This document shows positions 15,723 through 25,981 of a stretch of DNA of 64,000 bases, in pieces. The notes under the pieces are model-generated. The model did no database searches. It was not told the origin of the DNA and saw only the letters and a list, made by a program, of their open reading frames with translations. Made by a program: the position numbers and the translations under genes. Source of the stretch: an uncultured Bacteroidales bacterium (GTDB lineage: Bacteria > Bacteroidota > Bacteroidia > Bacteroidales > F082); the NCBI GenBank assembly GCA_946184615.1, contig CAMHFN010000003.1, positions 1 to 64,000 of the forward strand, in the 5' to 3' direction. How positions within the stretch are numbered: position 1 is the first letter of the stretch; the number at the start of each line of letters is the position of its first letter.

Positions 15723-17081
15723 ATGAAAAAGACTTTCATAGTACTGCTTGCCGCCTTCTTGTTTTGCGGAAGCCTGCAAATGCAAGCTCAAAACGACAAT
15801 GTCACGTTGTATTTCAGTGCAGAGGAGATGCCCGACCTCATCAAGTGTCTGCCTCCTCCGCCTGATACGATTGGGGTGGACTTTGCCCACGACATCCTGC
15901 GTTACATGTGGGGCAAGACGCAACGTTGCGATTCGGCCCGTGCCGCCATTGCCTTCCGCGATGCCGTGTGGGATTACGACTCGCTCTTTGCGGAGTTCAA
16001 TGTGCCATTCGGTCTAGAGATTTCCAAGAATGGCACCCCCGAGATTTACAAGTACCTGGTGAACAGTCTCTCCACCATCGACCAGACGCGTGTCGTTCCG
16101 AAGGCCTTCTACCATCGCAAGCGCCCCTTTGAGCGTTTCCGTGAACACATGCTCACGGTGTACGAGGAGAAGTATCTCTCGGGCGAGGGTTCCTATCCTT
16201 CGGGTCATAGCCAACGTGGCTATGCGACGGCCTTGCTGCTCTCGGAAGTTAATCCTGCCAATGCCGACACCATTATGGCTCGGGGCTTCATGTGCGGAGA
16301 GAGCCGCGTCATCGTGGGCGCCCATTGGCAGAGCGACGTCGATGCGAGTCGGCTCTGTGCCGCCATCGGCATGGCCCGACTGCACACCAGCCCAGCATTC
16401 CTGGAACAACTCAATAAAGCACAAGTCGAGTTCCAACGGTTGACGGGATTGTTGTCGTCCTCCGACGATGCCAGTCAGTTCGTGAACCTGACGGACGTTG
16501 TTCCTGATGCCATCTTGGAGATCCGTTATTACAGCACCTATAACTTTGTCGGTGCCCGTGTGGACGGTTATCTGGAGCCCATCGCATTGCTTACCCGTCA
16601 GGCTGCCGACAGCCTCCGTGCCGTGAGCGACGACTTGAAGAAACAAGGCTATCGGTTGAAGATATACGATGCCTATCGTCCACAATGTGCCGTTGATCAT
16701 TTTGTGCGTTGGGCCGCTGATGTCAACGACACGCTCATGAAGCCTTATTTCTATCCTGAAGTGCCTCGCGACAGACTTTTCGAGCTGGGCTATATCGCCA
16801 AGAAAAGTGGTCACACGCGTGGCTCCACAGTTGATCTCACCTTATTCGACATGGCAACGGAAAAAGAAGTGGACATGGGTGGCACTTTCGACTGGTTCGG
16901 CCTTGAAAGCCATCCCGATTATCGAGGTATCACCTCCGAGCAGTACCACAACCGCATGATCCTACGTGAGGCTATGCTTCGCCATGGCTTTAAGCCCATC
17001 GGCGAAGAATGGTGGCATTTTACGTTGAAGGGTGAGCCGTTCCCTTACACATATTTCACTTTCCCGGTAAAGAAACTATAA
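15723..17081 (+). CDS. PAP2-type acid phosphatase fused to VanX-like D-Ala-D-Ala dipeptidase
   Basis: N-terminal KRPFER..GSYPSGHSQRGYA..SRVIVGAHWQSDVDASR; C-terminal DAYRPQCAVDHF..SGHTRGSTVDLTLFD..EEWWHFTL in one ORF. Confidence 0.88.
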   Translation: MKKTFIVLLAAFLFCGSLQMQAQNDNVTLYFSAEEMPDLIKCLPPPPDTIGVDFAHDILRYMWGKTQRCDSARAAIAFRDAVWDYDSLFAEFNVPFGLEISKNGTPEIYKYLVNSLSTIDQTRVVPKAFYHRKRPFERFREHMLTVYEEKYLSGEGSYPSGHSQRGYATALLLSEVNPANADTIMARGFMCGESRVIVGAHWQSDVDASRLCAAIGMARLHTSPAFLEQLNKAQVEFQRLTGLLSSSDDASQFVNLTDVVPDAILEIRYYSTYNFVGARVDGYLEPIALLTRQAADSLRAVSDDLKKQGYRLKIYDAYRPQCAVDHFVRWAADVNDTLMKPYFYPEVPRDRLFELGYIAKKSGHTRGSTVDLTLFDMATEKEVDMGGTFDWFGLESHPDYRGITSEQYHNRMILREAMLRHGFKPIGEEWWHFTLKGEPFPYTYFTFPVKKL

Positions 17082-17098
17082 CAGGTATTCTTCAGGCA

Positions 17099-17134
17099 TA
17101 AAAAAAGCGCGTCTCAACCAAGGCGCGCTTTTTA
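17099..17134. terminator. Bidirectional terminator between convergent genes
   Basis: AAAAAAAGCGCG-tctcaaccaagg-CGCGCTTTTT. Confidence 0.8.
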
Positions 17135-17149
17135 TGTAGATGAATGAAC

Positions 17150-18625
17150 TTATTCTCCGTAGTAAGCATTGTATACGGTTTCCAGGATGTCATGGAACTG
17201 GTTGATGGTGCCATCTGCATCGCGTCGGGCCCACCAGTAGAGGAACATCTCACCTGTGTTACCATAGACGTAGCTGCCGTCTTCGAGGTCAAGCTCATTC
17301 AGTAACATGCAGGATGGACATTCGTCAAAATCCAAGTAAATATTGCCATTTCTGAGCATGATATCGTCAAAAACGGCTTGCTTGTCAGGGCAAATCTCCG
17401 GATTGTTCATTCCATCGTAAAGGCCTTTCATGATCAACATCTGACGTTTGAGGTACTCGTCAACAAGGGGTCTGGTGTTTTCCACAAACTTTTTGTCGGA
17501 AACCACCTTCTTGGCCAGATTGCCGAGATAGCTGATGGCTTCGGGATTGTAGTGGCCGAAATCGGAAGGATCGTTTAGGTTCCAACGGTTTAAGTAGTGG
17601 GGGCCTGAAACATAGAGGTCGCAAGGCAACATGCGGTTGAGGGTGTACAGTGAGATAAGAGAGAAGAGGTGACCGCCAGTGACACGGATACCGCACTCTG
17701 GCCAATAGTCGAATTCGTTAGCCAGCACCAACTCAGTCTTATCGAGGTTAGTGGCTGCTCTGCGGAAGATCTCAACAGCCTCGTCTTCTTTGATACGTTT
17801 GTCGTCGGTGATCGGCTCGTCGTCATCGAGGTCGCAAGTGTATTCGGTCTCTTCATAATAGTCCCATTCCCAATCGTCATACTCCTCCATAAAATAGTAT
17901 TTCTCCGTCTCGTACTTGTATTCAGGGTGATAGGCTAGGAGAACGGTGCTAAGTCCATCATAGAACTGGTCGATGGTGCCGTCTTTCCAGCGTCTGGCCC
18001 ACCAGTAAAAGAACTCGTAGTTGAAGTTCCAGAAGAGATAGGAGTCATCGTCACTAATTTCTTCAATATAGATGTTGCCTAGATACCAGCTCTCTTCTTC
18101 ACTATAGCCATAGTTGTTAATGACCTCATTAAATAGGTATTCGCGATAATCTTTGCCGAAAAGCTCATCGTCATACATCACGTCGTGAAGCACCATCATG
18201 CAAAGCATTTGACGGTAGAGGTATTTGTCGACTAAGGGTTTGCTGGCAGCGACGAACTTCTTGTCGGCGACCACTTTCTTGGCAAGCTCGGCAAGATACT
18301 GGATGGCTTGTGGATTGTAATGGCCGAACTCGTCACTGTAGAGGTCCCATTCACCATCGTGGTGAGGACCAGAAACGTAAAGAGGAGTTGGGAGCATTTT
18401 CTCGAGTTCGCTGAGCGAGATAAGGGAGGCAAGGTGGCCACCGACATTACGGATGCCGCCGTCAGGCCAATAATCGTAGTCGTTGATGGTGAGTTGGGTG
18501 TTGTCGAGATTCATGGCGGCTTCCTTAAAACGGTTGGCGTTTTTATCGCCGCAAGAACTGAACGCAAAAACGAAAGCGATGGCTGCGAGAGCCAAGGAAA
18601 GCTTGTTAAAGGTAGAATTTCTCAT
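17150..18625 (-). CDS. Lipoprotein with two tandem copies of an unidentified domain
   Basis: Lipobox FAFSSCGDK; internal duplication YDYWPDGGIRNVGGHLASLISL.. / FDYWPECGIRVTGGHLFSLISL.. Confidence 0.75.
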   Translation of the reverse strand: MRNSTFNKLSLALAAIAFVFAFSSCGDKNANRFKEAAMNLDNTQLTINDYDYWPDGGIRNVGGHLASLISLSELEKMLPTPLYVSGPHHDGEWDLYSDEFGHYNPQAIQYLAELAKKVVADKKFVAASKPLVDKYLYRQMLCMMVLHDVMYDDELFGKDYREYLFNEVINNYGYSEEESWYLGNIYIEEISDDDSYLFWNFNYEFFYWWARRWKDGTIDQFYDGLSTVLLAYHPEYKYETEKYYFMEEYDDWEWDYYEETEYTCDLDDDEPITDDKRIKEDEAVEIFRRAATNLDKTELVLANEFDYWPECGIRVTGGHLFSLISLYTLNRMLPCDLYVSGPHYLNRWNLNDPSDFGHYNPEAISYLGNLAKKVVSDKKFVENTRPLVDEYLKRQMLIMKGLYDGMNNPEICPDKQAVFDDIMLRNGNIYLDFDECPSCMLLNELDLEDGSYVYGNTGEMFLYWWARRDADGTINQFHDILETVYNAYYGE

Positions 18626-18750
18626 AGTTGTAATTGTTTTAGGTTGGGTCAAAATTACAATTTTTTTTAAAAACAATCGTGTTTTGTGATTATTCGTGTT
18701 ATTTTTGCACCTTATTTTACACCTAAAAAAACAGATTAAAATAATATACA

Positions 18751-21057
18751 ATGAAAAGAGTTCTTATATTGCTTGTTGCCGTCATTTCAATGATGGGCAA
18801 TCTTTTGGCTGGGAATGTTAGCCAACAACGTGCACAACGTATCGGTCAACGTTTCTTGAGCAATTCGGAGTTGGGTCAGCGTAGGACCGAAATACAACTT
18901 CAACTGGTTAGTACAGCAGCCACACGCGGTGCGGTGGACTATTATGTTTTCAACGTCCAGGACGGTGGTTTCGTGATCATCGCTGGCGACGACCGGGTGA
19001 AACCCATCTTGGCTTATTCCACCACTGGTGCTTACGATCCCGATGATGTCGCTGAGGGATTTGCCTATACCTTAAGCACTTTCCAAGAGGAAATCCAATA
19101 CGTGCGTGAACATCAGCTTGGTGCTACACCTGACATCGTTGCTGAATGGAGGTCGGTGGCCACTACAGGAAACCTTCGCCAAGGCCGGACAGCTCGTGCC
19201 GTGGTGGGACCGCTCTGCCAGACGCTTTGGAACCAAAACTTCCCTTGGAATAGCCAATGTCCGGAAGATCCTGAAGGCAATGGCGGTTTTGTCTATGCAG
19301 GCTGTGTGGCGACAGCCATGGGTCAGGTCATGAAATATTACGACTGGCCGCCTCGTGGAACGGGTTCGTACACTTACAATCCCGAGGGATACGATCCCCA
19401 GACCGCCAACTTTGGAGAGACCGACTATCACTTTGAGTTGATGCCTCTAGAACTGGATTCGACCAGCACAGCGGAGGATTATTTCTACATTGCGCAGTTC
19501 TTGCACCATTGTGGCATTGCCGTGGATATGCAATATAGCGGTCACGGCAGTGGTGCCTATTCAAGTGACGTTCCAACTGCTTTGCAGAACTATTTTGGCT
19601 ATACTTCTGGAGAGTATGAGACCTTGAGTTTCTGGGGCTTTCCTTTCTATACGAACGAGGAATGGGCTCAGATGTTGAAAAACAGCGGCCTTGATGAGAA
19701 CATTCCTTTATATTATAGCGGTTCCGATGACAATGGCGCCGGCGGTCATGCCTTTGTGTGCGATGGCTACGACGAGAACAACTACTTCCATTTTAATTGG
19801 GGCTGGAGCGGCCGTGACAATGCATGGTGCCCGATTGGAGCATTGAACACGACTAAATATGCCTTTAATGACAGTAATAGTTTTATTGGCCATATCATTC
19901 CTACATCGTCAGACTATCTTCAGAGGGCTGACAGCGTGGCTGACTTCACCGTACTGGAGAACGAGGACAGGAGCGGTGTGTTGTTGAGTTGGAGCAATCC
20001 ATCCTTAAACCTTCAAGGAAACCCCTTGACTTCTATCGATTCGATTTCGATTCGCCGCAACAATCAACCCTTAGTTACCCTGACAGGGATGGAAGTGGGT
20101 GCTGCCGGTGGTTATGAGGATGGAAGCCTTGAGCCAGGTCTTTACGAGTACTCCATCTTTGTTTGTAACACCGCGGGCGTCAGCCGTACGGTGTACCGCA
20201 CGATTTTGGTAGGTGAGAAGTGCGATGTCATCTTTGAACTACACGATGAAGGTGGTGACGGTTGGAAGGGTGCAGCCATCAGCGTGGCCGATGAGAATGG
20301 CCAGCGTATTGCGATCATCGGCATGGACGAAGGTTCAGAGCAGACGGTGACTGTGCCGTTGCTGAAACAAAACCTGAACTTCATTTGGAACCATGGATGG
20401 TATCACACCAGTGAGGAATATGACACGGATTATGAATGTTCTTTCACCATAAAGGATGCTGAAGGCAACGAGCTCTATGCCTCTGACGAGCTTGAGGATG
20501 GCGTCTTTATGACCTACAATAACAATTGTGAGTTCGGTGCCCTGACCTGCTATCCCGTTCAGAACCTTGAGGGTGAATATGTTTGGACCGATGAGCAGGA
20601 ATTCGGTGCTAGACTAAGTTGGAACGCTCCATCCATCACCGCCAATCTGGATCACTTTGTCATCTATTGTGATTATGCTGTTTTTAAGGAAGCCATTACG
20701 GTGCCTTATACAGGCCAATCAAGTTATGAGTATGTTGATATGGTGGATGTTATAGGGGATTATGAGTATAGTGTCACTAGCGTTTATGTAAGAGGGGATG
20801 AGACTTGCGAATCGGAGTTTGTCGCAATCGATATTATGGTTACCGATGTTGAAGAAATTGTTTCAAACGTCAGTATCTATCCCAATCCATCGAAAGGTAC
20901 TTTCACCGTGGAAGGTGTCGGTCATTTGACCGTGATGAACCTACTCGGACAGACCATCAAAGAACTTGATCTTGACGGCCCAACCACCATGGATCTTCCG
21001 AAAGGTGTGTTCTTTGTCCGTATTAATGGCGCCACAAAGAAAGTAGTGGTGGAATAA
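18751..21057 (+). CDS. C10 (streptopain-like) peptidase with T9SS C-terminal sorting domain
   Basis: GGFVYAGCVATAMGQVMKYYDWP; GGHAFVCDGYDENNYFHFNWGWSG; C-terminal SIYPNPSKGTFTVEG... Confidence 0.92.
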   Translation: MKRVLILLVAVISMMGNLLAGNVSQQRAQRIGQRFLSNSELGQRRTEIQLQLVSTAATRGAVDYYVFNVQDGGFVIIAGDDRVKPILAYSTTGAYDPDDVAEGFAYTLSTFQEEIQYVREHQLGATPDIVAEWRSVATTGNLRQGRTARAVVGPLCQTLWNQNFPWNSQCPEDPEGNGGFVYAGCVATAMGQVMKYYDWPPRGTGSYTYNPEGYDPQTANFGETDYHFELMPLELDSTSTAEDYFYIAQFLHHCGIAVDMQYSGHGSGAYSSDVPTALQNYFGYTSGEYETLSFWGFPFYTNEEWAQMLKNSGLDENIPLYYSGSDDNGAGGHAFVCDGYDENNYFHFNWGWSGRDNAWCPIGALNTTKYAFNDSNSFIGHIIPTSSDYLQRADSVADFTVLENEDRSGVLLSWSNPSLNLQGNPLTSIDSISIRRNNQPLVTLTGMEVGAAGGYEDGSLEPGLYEYSIFVCNTAGVSRTVYRTILVGEKCDVIFELHDEGGDGWKGAAISVADENGQRIAIIGMDEGSEQTVTVPLLKQNLNFIWNHGWYHTSEEYDTDYECSFTIKDAEGNELYASDELEDGVFMTYNNNCEFGALTCYPVQNLEGEYVWTDEQEFGARLSWNAPSITANLDHFVIYCDYAVFKEAITVPYTGQSSYEYVDMVDVIGDYEYSVTSVYVRGDETCESEFVAIDIMVTDVEEIVSNVSIYPNPSKGTFTVEGVGHLTVMNLLGQTIKELDLDGPTTMDLPKGVFFVRINGATKKVVVE

Positions 21058-21060
21058 CCT

Positions 21061-22737
21061 TTACAGCTTCACCGCTTTCTTGACGATCACCCCTTTGTCG
21101 GTGGTGATCTTCACTAGGTAAGTCCCGCTCATCAAGCCCTTCAGCTGATGGACGGGGCTTTCTGTTTGAATGCTTTTCACGAGTCGGCCGTCCATGCTGA
21201 ACACCTCAATCTGATGCATCCCCTCACAGGTGACAGTAATGTCCTCTGTGCTAGGGTTGGGAAAAATGCATGCTTGTCGCTCGTTGGTTACGAAAACACC
21301 ATCCCATGGAGTAACAGCGTTGATTGCCGCCAGAGCGTCCACACGACCTACACCGGTGATGTTGCTCTTGTTGGGGGTTAGCTTGACGGAGGTCTCTTCA
21401 AGGATCTGGCAGATTTGCGCAGGGGTAAGCTCGGGATTCTTGCTGAGCATCAGAGCGACGATGCCGGCAACACAAGGCGTAGCTTGCGAAGTGCCACTTA
21501 AACTGTTGTAGCCACTGGTGTTCTCGTAATCCAACGATTTGATATTCACTCCAGGAGCGCAAACATCGGGACGGATGAGGCCAATGTTGGGGGTATAGGC
21601 ATAATCGCCAAATTCAGTGCCTTGCCAAGTGACAGGACCACGGGAGGTGAAGTCGGCAGCCATGTCGTTGCCATCGACGGCACCGATGGACATCACACAA
21701 CTCAATCCCCCTGGGTTCACCAACTGGTCAGGATCAAGATAGGGTGGAGGGCAGCTGGCAGGCACCCTTACGTTGTTTGGTACCGGATAGGTCATTTGGA
21801 GGAAGGCGTTGCCCTCGTTGCCAGCACACACCAGAGCGAGGATACCTGCATCCAGTATGGCCTCGCAAGAACGTCGCAAGAGCTCTTTGTCGGCGACTGA
21901 TGCATCGACCATGCCCAATGACATGCTAATCACATCGCAGCCATGTTCCACGGCCCATTCCATGCCACCAGCGATGTTCACGGCACCACCGAATCCATCG
22001 GCGGCAATGCTTTTGACACACATTAGAGTGGCCTCTGGTGCTATTCCAGTCAAGGAGCCTGCCGTGCCGTCGCCACAAACCGTTCCCGCACAATGCGTCC
22101 CGTGACCTTTGTCGTCCATGGGATCATCGTCGTTGTTCACAACATCATAGCCGTGATGAGGGAACGCATCGCCACCATCCCAAAGATGGTCTGCAAGATC
22201 CTCGTGTTCGTAATTGACGCCCGAATCGACGACCGCCACCACCACCCCTTGTCCAGTGTAGCCCAGAGCCCATACCTGATCGGCATGGACTTGAGAAATG
22301 TTGGGCGTGATTTCACGGGAATCCGTTGCCTTGACTGGAGCCTCTACTTCGGGAATCCACTGATGTTTGACGTTACGGCTGATGATTGCGATGTCGTTGC
22401 GTTCCGAAAGGCAGGACAGGGCACTTTCCGTGATTGAAAAGTACAGGGCATTCGACATCCAAAGGCTGTGGATAGACTCTACCATGCCTTGTCGTTCCAT
22501 TTCGTCAAGTAGGCCCCTCAAATCCTGTTGAGAGGCTTCTGAAAAGGCTTTCAACGTTTTGACGACATGTTCCCTGCGTTCCGTTCGTGTTGGATAATAT
22601 GCTGCCTGACGCCCTAACTTGGCGCGGTCGTATTGCGACTTCATCAGGACAACAATTTCGATTTTCGCCTCCTCATCTTGAGCGAACGCTAGATGGGTCG
22701 GAATCATTAAGAAGAGAAGGAACGCAATTCTTTTCAT
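21061..22737 (-). CDS. Subtilisin-like S8 peptidase with T9SS sorting domain
   Basis: VVAVVDSGVNYEHEDL, GHGTHCAGTVCG, SGTSQATPCVAG; C-terminal IFPNPSTEDITVTCEG. Confidence 0.94.
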   Translation of the reverse strand: MKRIAFLLFLMIPTHLAFAQDEEAKIEIVVLMKSQYDRAKLGRQAAYYPTRTERREHVVKTLKAFSEASQQDLRGLLDEMERQGMVESIHSLWMSNALYFSITESALSCLSERNDIAIISRNVKHQWIPEVEAPVKATDSREITPNISQVHADQVWALGYTGQGVVVAVVDSGVNYEHEDLADHLWDGGDAFPHHGYDVVNNDDDPMDDKGHGTHCAGTVCGDGTAGSLTGIAPEATLMCVKSIAADGFGGAVNIAGGMEWAVEHGCDVISMSLGMVDASVADKELLRRSCEAILDAGILALVCAGNEGNAFLQMTYPVPNNVRVPASCPPPYLDPDQLVNPGGLSCVMSIGAVDGNDMAADFTSRGPVTWQGTEFGDYAYTPNIGLIRPDVCAPGVNIKSLDYENTSGYNSLSGTSQATPCVAGIVALMLSKNPELTPAQICQILEETSVKLTPNKSNITGVGRVDALAAINAVTPWDGVFVTNERQACIFPNPSTEDITVTCEGMHQIEVFSMDGRLVKSIQTESPVHQLKGLMSGTYLVKITTDKGVIVKKAVKL

Positions 22738-22741
22738 GGCA

Positions 22742-24427
22742 TTAGAGTATTACAATCTTTTTTGTTATCAATCCCTTTTGGGTGTCAATCTTCAGCATAT
22801 AAACACCGTTGTCCAATCCGTCGATGCGAAGTGTGTTTCCTGGGTTCTCCACGATCTTGGCCAATTTGCCATCCATGGAAAACACGGATACTTGTCTCAT
22901 TTCCTCACCAACGATGGTAAGGTGGTCGTAAGTTGGGTTGGGAAATACGTTGACTTCCAAGGAAGTTTCTTCGATGTCATCGTAGTCTACTGCGTTGACT
23001 GCAGCCAGCGCATCAATGCGTCCTGAACCAAAATCGTTGCTTTTGTGTTCAGACAAGGGAATGGAGGTCCGCTCCAGGATTTCGTCGATTTGGGCAGGGG
23101 TGAGTTCAGGGTCTTTGGAGAGCATCAACGCAATGGTGCCGGCGACCAAGGGCGTCGCCATGGAGGTGCCGCTTTTCAGACAATAGCCGCTGTCGTTGGT
23201 GTAATCCAGTGATTTGACGTTTACGCCTGGAGCGCATACGTCAGGACGGATAAGGCCAATAGATGTCGAGCTGTTAGAGACGTAAGGATAATCGTTATAA
23301 AAGGATACGTCGGTCCAAGTTGAAGGGCCTTCCGATGAAAAACCACCGAGGGCATCGTTGTTATCGACAGCACCGACACAAATGACACAGCTGGTGCCTC
23401 CTGCATTGACCATCTGGTCTTCATGAAGTTGAGGCGGAGGACAGTCGCCAGGCGACCAGATGTTGTAGGGAACAGGAGCCAGCATCTGTATTTGTCGGGT
23501 GTTTCCAGCGCAAACGGCTGCTACGACTCCGGCAGCCAGGGTGTTGTCGCAAGCTTGCCGCGACATCAGTTTCACGTCGGCATCAGGCAAGGGTTGTCCC
23601 AACGACATGTTGAGCACGTCGGCACCATGTTCCAAGGCAAATTGCATGGCTTCAACCCATAGAGTGGGTTCGGTAAGGTTGTCTTCACCGTGGAATACCT
23701 TGAGAACCATGAGCTCAGCGTTTGGAGCGACGCCTGTTTGAGTGCCTGAAGCACCCGTGCCCACAAGAGTTCCTGCCACATGAGTGCCGTGTCCATGGGT
23801 ATCAGACGGATCGTTGTCGTGGGAATAGAAATCATAGCCATGGTTGGGGTATTCCGCTCCACCGTCCCAAAAACGGCCTTGCAAGTCAGAATGAGTCAAA
23901 CTGACCCCTGTGTCAATAATGGCGATGAGCACTCCTTGGCCTGTGTAGCCAAGTTCCCACACCTTGTCAACATTCACTTTCAGAAGGTTCTCGGCAATTT
24001 CTCGGCGGTTGTCACAGGCAACGAGAGTGGTCTCATCATCGAATAGGCCATGGAGTTCCTTGCATGGGTAAATGGTCTGAATGTCACTGCGGCCTTTCAG
24101 ACTAAGGATGACCTCTTGCGTGGCATAACAGCGGATGGAATTGACAATCCATAGTGGCTGGATTTCAGAAACCAGTCCATGTTGTTCCAGTTCCCTGAGC
24201 AGTCCCATCAGTTCCTGTTGGGATGCTTCCGCTTGGCGTTTTAGAGCGTCCACGACGTAGGTCCTGCGTTCTTGTCGGGTGGGCAGCCAACTTGCTGCAC
24301 GACTTAAGGCCACGGGATCGGATTGCTCCGTCAATAGGATATTGACCTTGATTTGCTCTTGGAAGGTGTTCCCAAAGGAAAACAAACCGAGGCAAAGGGC
24401 GAAAACCGTTAATAGCGCTTTTTTCAT
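22742..24427 (-). CDS. Subtilisin-like S8 peptidase with T9SS sorting domain (tandem paralog)
   Basis: LIAIIDTGVSLTHSDL, GHGTHVAGTLVG, SGTSMATPLVAG. Confidence 0.94.
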   Translation of the reverse strand: MKKALLTVFALCLGLFSFGNTFQEQIKVNILLTEQSDPVALSRAASWLPTRQERRTYVVDALKRQAEASQQELMGLLRELEQHGLVSEIQPLWIVNSIRCYATQEVILSLKGRSDIQTIYPCKELHGLFDDETTLVACDNRREIAENLLKVNVDKVWELGYTGQGVLIAIIDTGVSLTHSDLQGRFWDGGAEYPNHGYDFYSHDNDPSDTHGHGTHVAGTLVGTGASGTQTGVAPNAELMVLKVFHGEDNLTEPTLWVEAMQFALEHGADVLNMSLGQPLPDADVKLMSRQACDNTLAAGVVAAVCAGNTRQIQMLAPVPYNIWSPGDCPPPQLHEDQMVNAGGTSCVICVGAVDNNDALGGFSSEGPSTWTDVSFYNDYPYVSNSSTSIGLIRPDVCAPGVNVKSLDYTNDSGYCLKSGTSMATPLVAGTIALMLSKDPELTPAQIDEILERTSIPLSEHKSNDFGSGRIDALAAVNAVDYDDIEETSLEVNVFPNPTYDHLTIVGEEMRQVSVFSMDGKLAKIVENPGNTLRIDGLDNGVYMLKIDTQKGLITKKIVIL

Positions 24428-24448
24428 GATGATCGTATGTGCTTATTA

Positions 24449-25411
24449 TTAATTAGGTGCCTTTCCCCCGAAAACATAACACTTTCCTTGCCAAGTGTCA
24501 CGTGCTTCCATGCGTTGCTCAATACGGTTGAGTACTTGGTCGTAGCGGAGTTTCATCCAGGGTTCAGACGCAAGATATCGTGGAGGGACTTCTCCGGCAA
24601 AACGCTCGATGACAAGGTTGGGGTTGAGCCGCTCAACGAAGTCAATGACAAAGTCGATGTATTCTTCTAAATCAAAGAGATGAAAGGCTTCTGGGTGTTG
24701 CTGATACTCTTTAGCCATCTTGGTGCCCTTGAATATTTGCAGCTGGTGGAATTTGACGGTGGTCAGAGGTAGTTGTGAGATGATGCGGGCGGCATCGAGC
24801 ATCCTGGTTTTGGTCTCTCCAGGAAGGCCAAAGATGAAGTGAGCGCCACAAGGGATGCCGTATTGGGCAGTGAGGCGGATGGATTGTTCCGCTGTGGCAA
24901 AATCGTGGCCACGGTTGACTCGTATTAAAGTTTCGTCGTACACACTTTCAACACCGTATTCCAACATGACGTAATGGGTCTGTTGGACCTCATTGAGATA
25001 GTGGAGTAGGGGCCTGTCGATACAATCGGGACGGGTGCCGATGACGATGCCTGCAATGCTAGGAATGTCAAGAGCCTGTTGGTAGATTTGTTTTAGCTCG
25101 TCAAGGGGTTTGTAGGTATTGGAATAAGGTTGGAAATAGGCCAAATATTGGCTTGCCCTACGGTAGCGTCGTTGGTGGAATTTAATGCCTTCTTCGATCT
25201 GTTGGCGGATGCTCTTCTCGGGTTTGCAGTAGGAAGGATTGAAGGCCTCGTTGCTGCAGAACGTACACCCTCCGGAACTCAGTGTGCCGTCACGGTTGGG
25301 GCAGCTGAAACCGGCATCAATGCTGATTTTTTGGACACGTGAGCCGAAGAGTTGCGTGAAGTAGGAGTTGTAGCTGTTGAAGCGTCGGCCGTTGAAAGAG
25401 GAGGGTTTCAT
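24449..25411 (-). CDS. Radical SAM protein, TIGR01212/YhcC family
   Basis: CPNRDGTLSSGGCTFCSNEAF; MLEYGVESVYDETLIRVNRGHDF. Confidence 0.88.
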   Translation of the reverse strand: MKPSSFNGRRFNSYNSYFTQLFGSRVQKISIDAGFSCPNRDGTLSSGGCTFCSNEAFNPSYCKPEKSIRQQIEEGIKFHQRRYRRASQYLAYFQPYSNTYKPLDELKQIYQQALDIPSIAGIVIGTRPDCIDRPLLHYLNEVQQTHYVMLEYGVESVYDETLIRVNRGHDFATAEQSIRLTAQYGIPCGAHFIFGLPGETKTRMLDAARIISQLPLTTVKFHQLQIFKGTKMAKEYQQHPEAFHLFDLEEYIDFVIDFVERLNPNLVIERFAGEVPPRYLASEPWMKLRYDQVLNRIEQRMEARDTWQGKCYVFGGKAPN

Positions 25412-25433
25412 GAGGCAAAGATACTAATTTTTG

Positions 25434-25520
25434 GGATTACTCGCTTCGCGAGAGTCGCTTGCGCGGTATTACTCGCTTCGCGAGAGTCGCTTGCGCGGTA
25501 TTACTCGCTTTGCGAGTGAT
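25434..25520 (+). repeat. Tandem repeat, about 32 bp x 2.7, with internal palindromes
   Basis: ATTACTCGCTTCGCGAGAGTCGCTTGCGCGGT repeated; CTCGC-ttc-GCGAG. Confidence 0.9.
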
Positions 25521-25547
25521 CCCTGGGCGCTCGCCGCGGGGCCCTTA

Positions 25548-25679
25548 CGTTGGTGGAAAGCCGTCCGGGCTGCGCCCGGCCTTGGCTTTTGTGTTTACCA
25601 GTCGGTCCGAAAGCGAGCTTTCGTCCCAACAGGTAAACACAAAAGCCAGCCCGCTACGCGGGCCGGCTTTCCACCAACG
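25548..25679. repeat. Nested palindromic (cloverleaf-like) element
   Basis: CGTTGGTGGAAAGCCG..CGGCTTTCCACCAACG outer, GGCTTTTGTGTTTACC..GGTAAACACAAAAGCC inner, CGAAAGC-ga-GCTTTCG apical, two side arms. Confidence 0.9.
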
Positions 25680-25680
25680 C

Positions 25681-25765
25681 GGAAAGAAAGGGATTCGAAC
25701 CCTTGGAACGCAAAGCGTTCAACGGTTTTCGAGACCGCCCCGATCGACCACTCCGGCATCTTTCC
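25681..25765 (-). tRNA. tRNA-Ser(CGA)
   Basis: GGAAAGATGCCGGAGTGGTCGATCGGGGCGGTCTCGAAAACCG...GGTTCGAATCCCTTTCTTTCC; long variable arm. Confidence 0.92.
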
Positions 25766-25805
25766 TTGGCCAAAAAATAAAGCGACCTGAGCCGCTTTAA
25801 GCTGC

Positions 25806-25889
25806 GGAGACAGAGGGATTCGAACCCCCGAAGCCTTTCGGCTTAACGGTTTTCAAGACCGCCGCTATCGACCACTCAGCCATATCTCC
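25806..25889 (-). tRNA. tRNA-Ser(TGA)
   Basis: GGAGATATGGCTGAGTGGTCGATAGCGGCGGTCTTGAAAACCG...GGTTCGAATCCCTCTGTCTCC. Confidence 0.93.
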
Positions 25890-25981
25890 GCTGCAAAAGT
25901 ACAACTTTTTGCGTTCACGGCAAGCATTTCCAACAAAAAAAATAAAAATTTGTTATTTTTGCACCATCAAAACCTATACTT

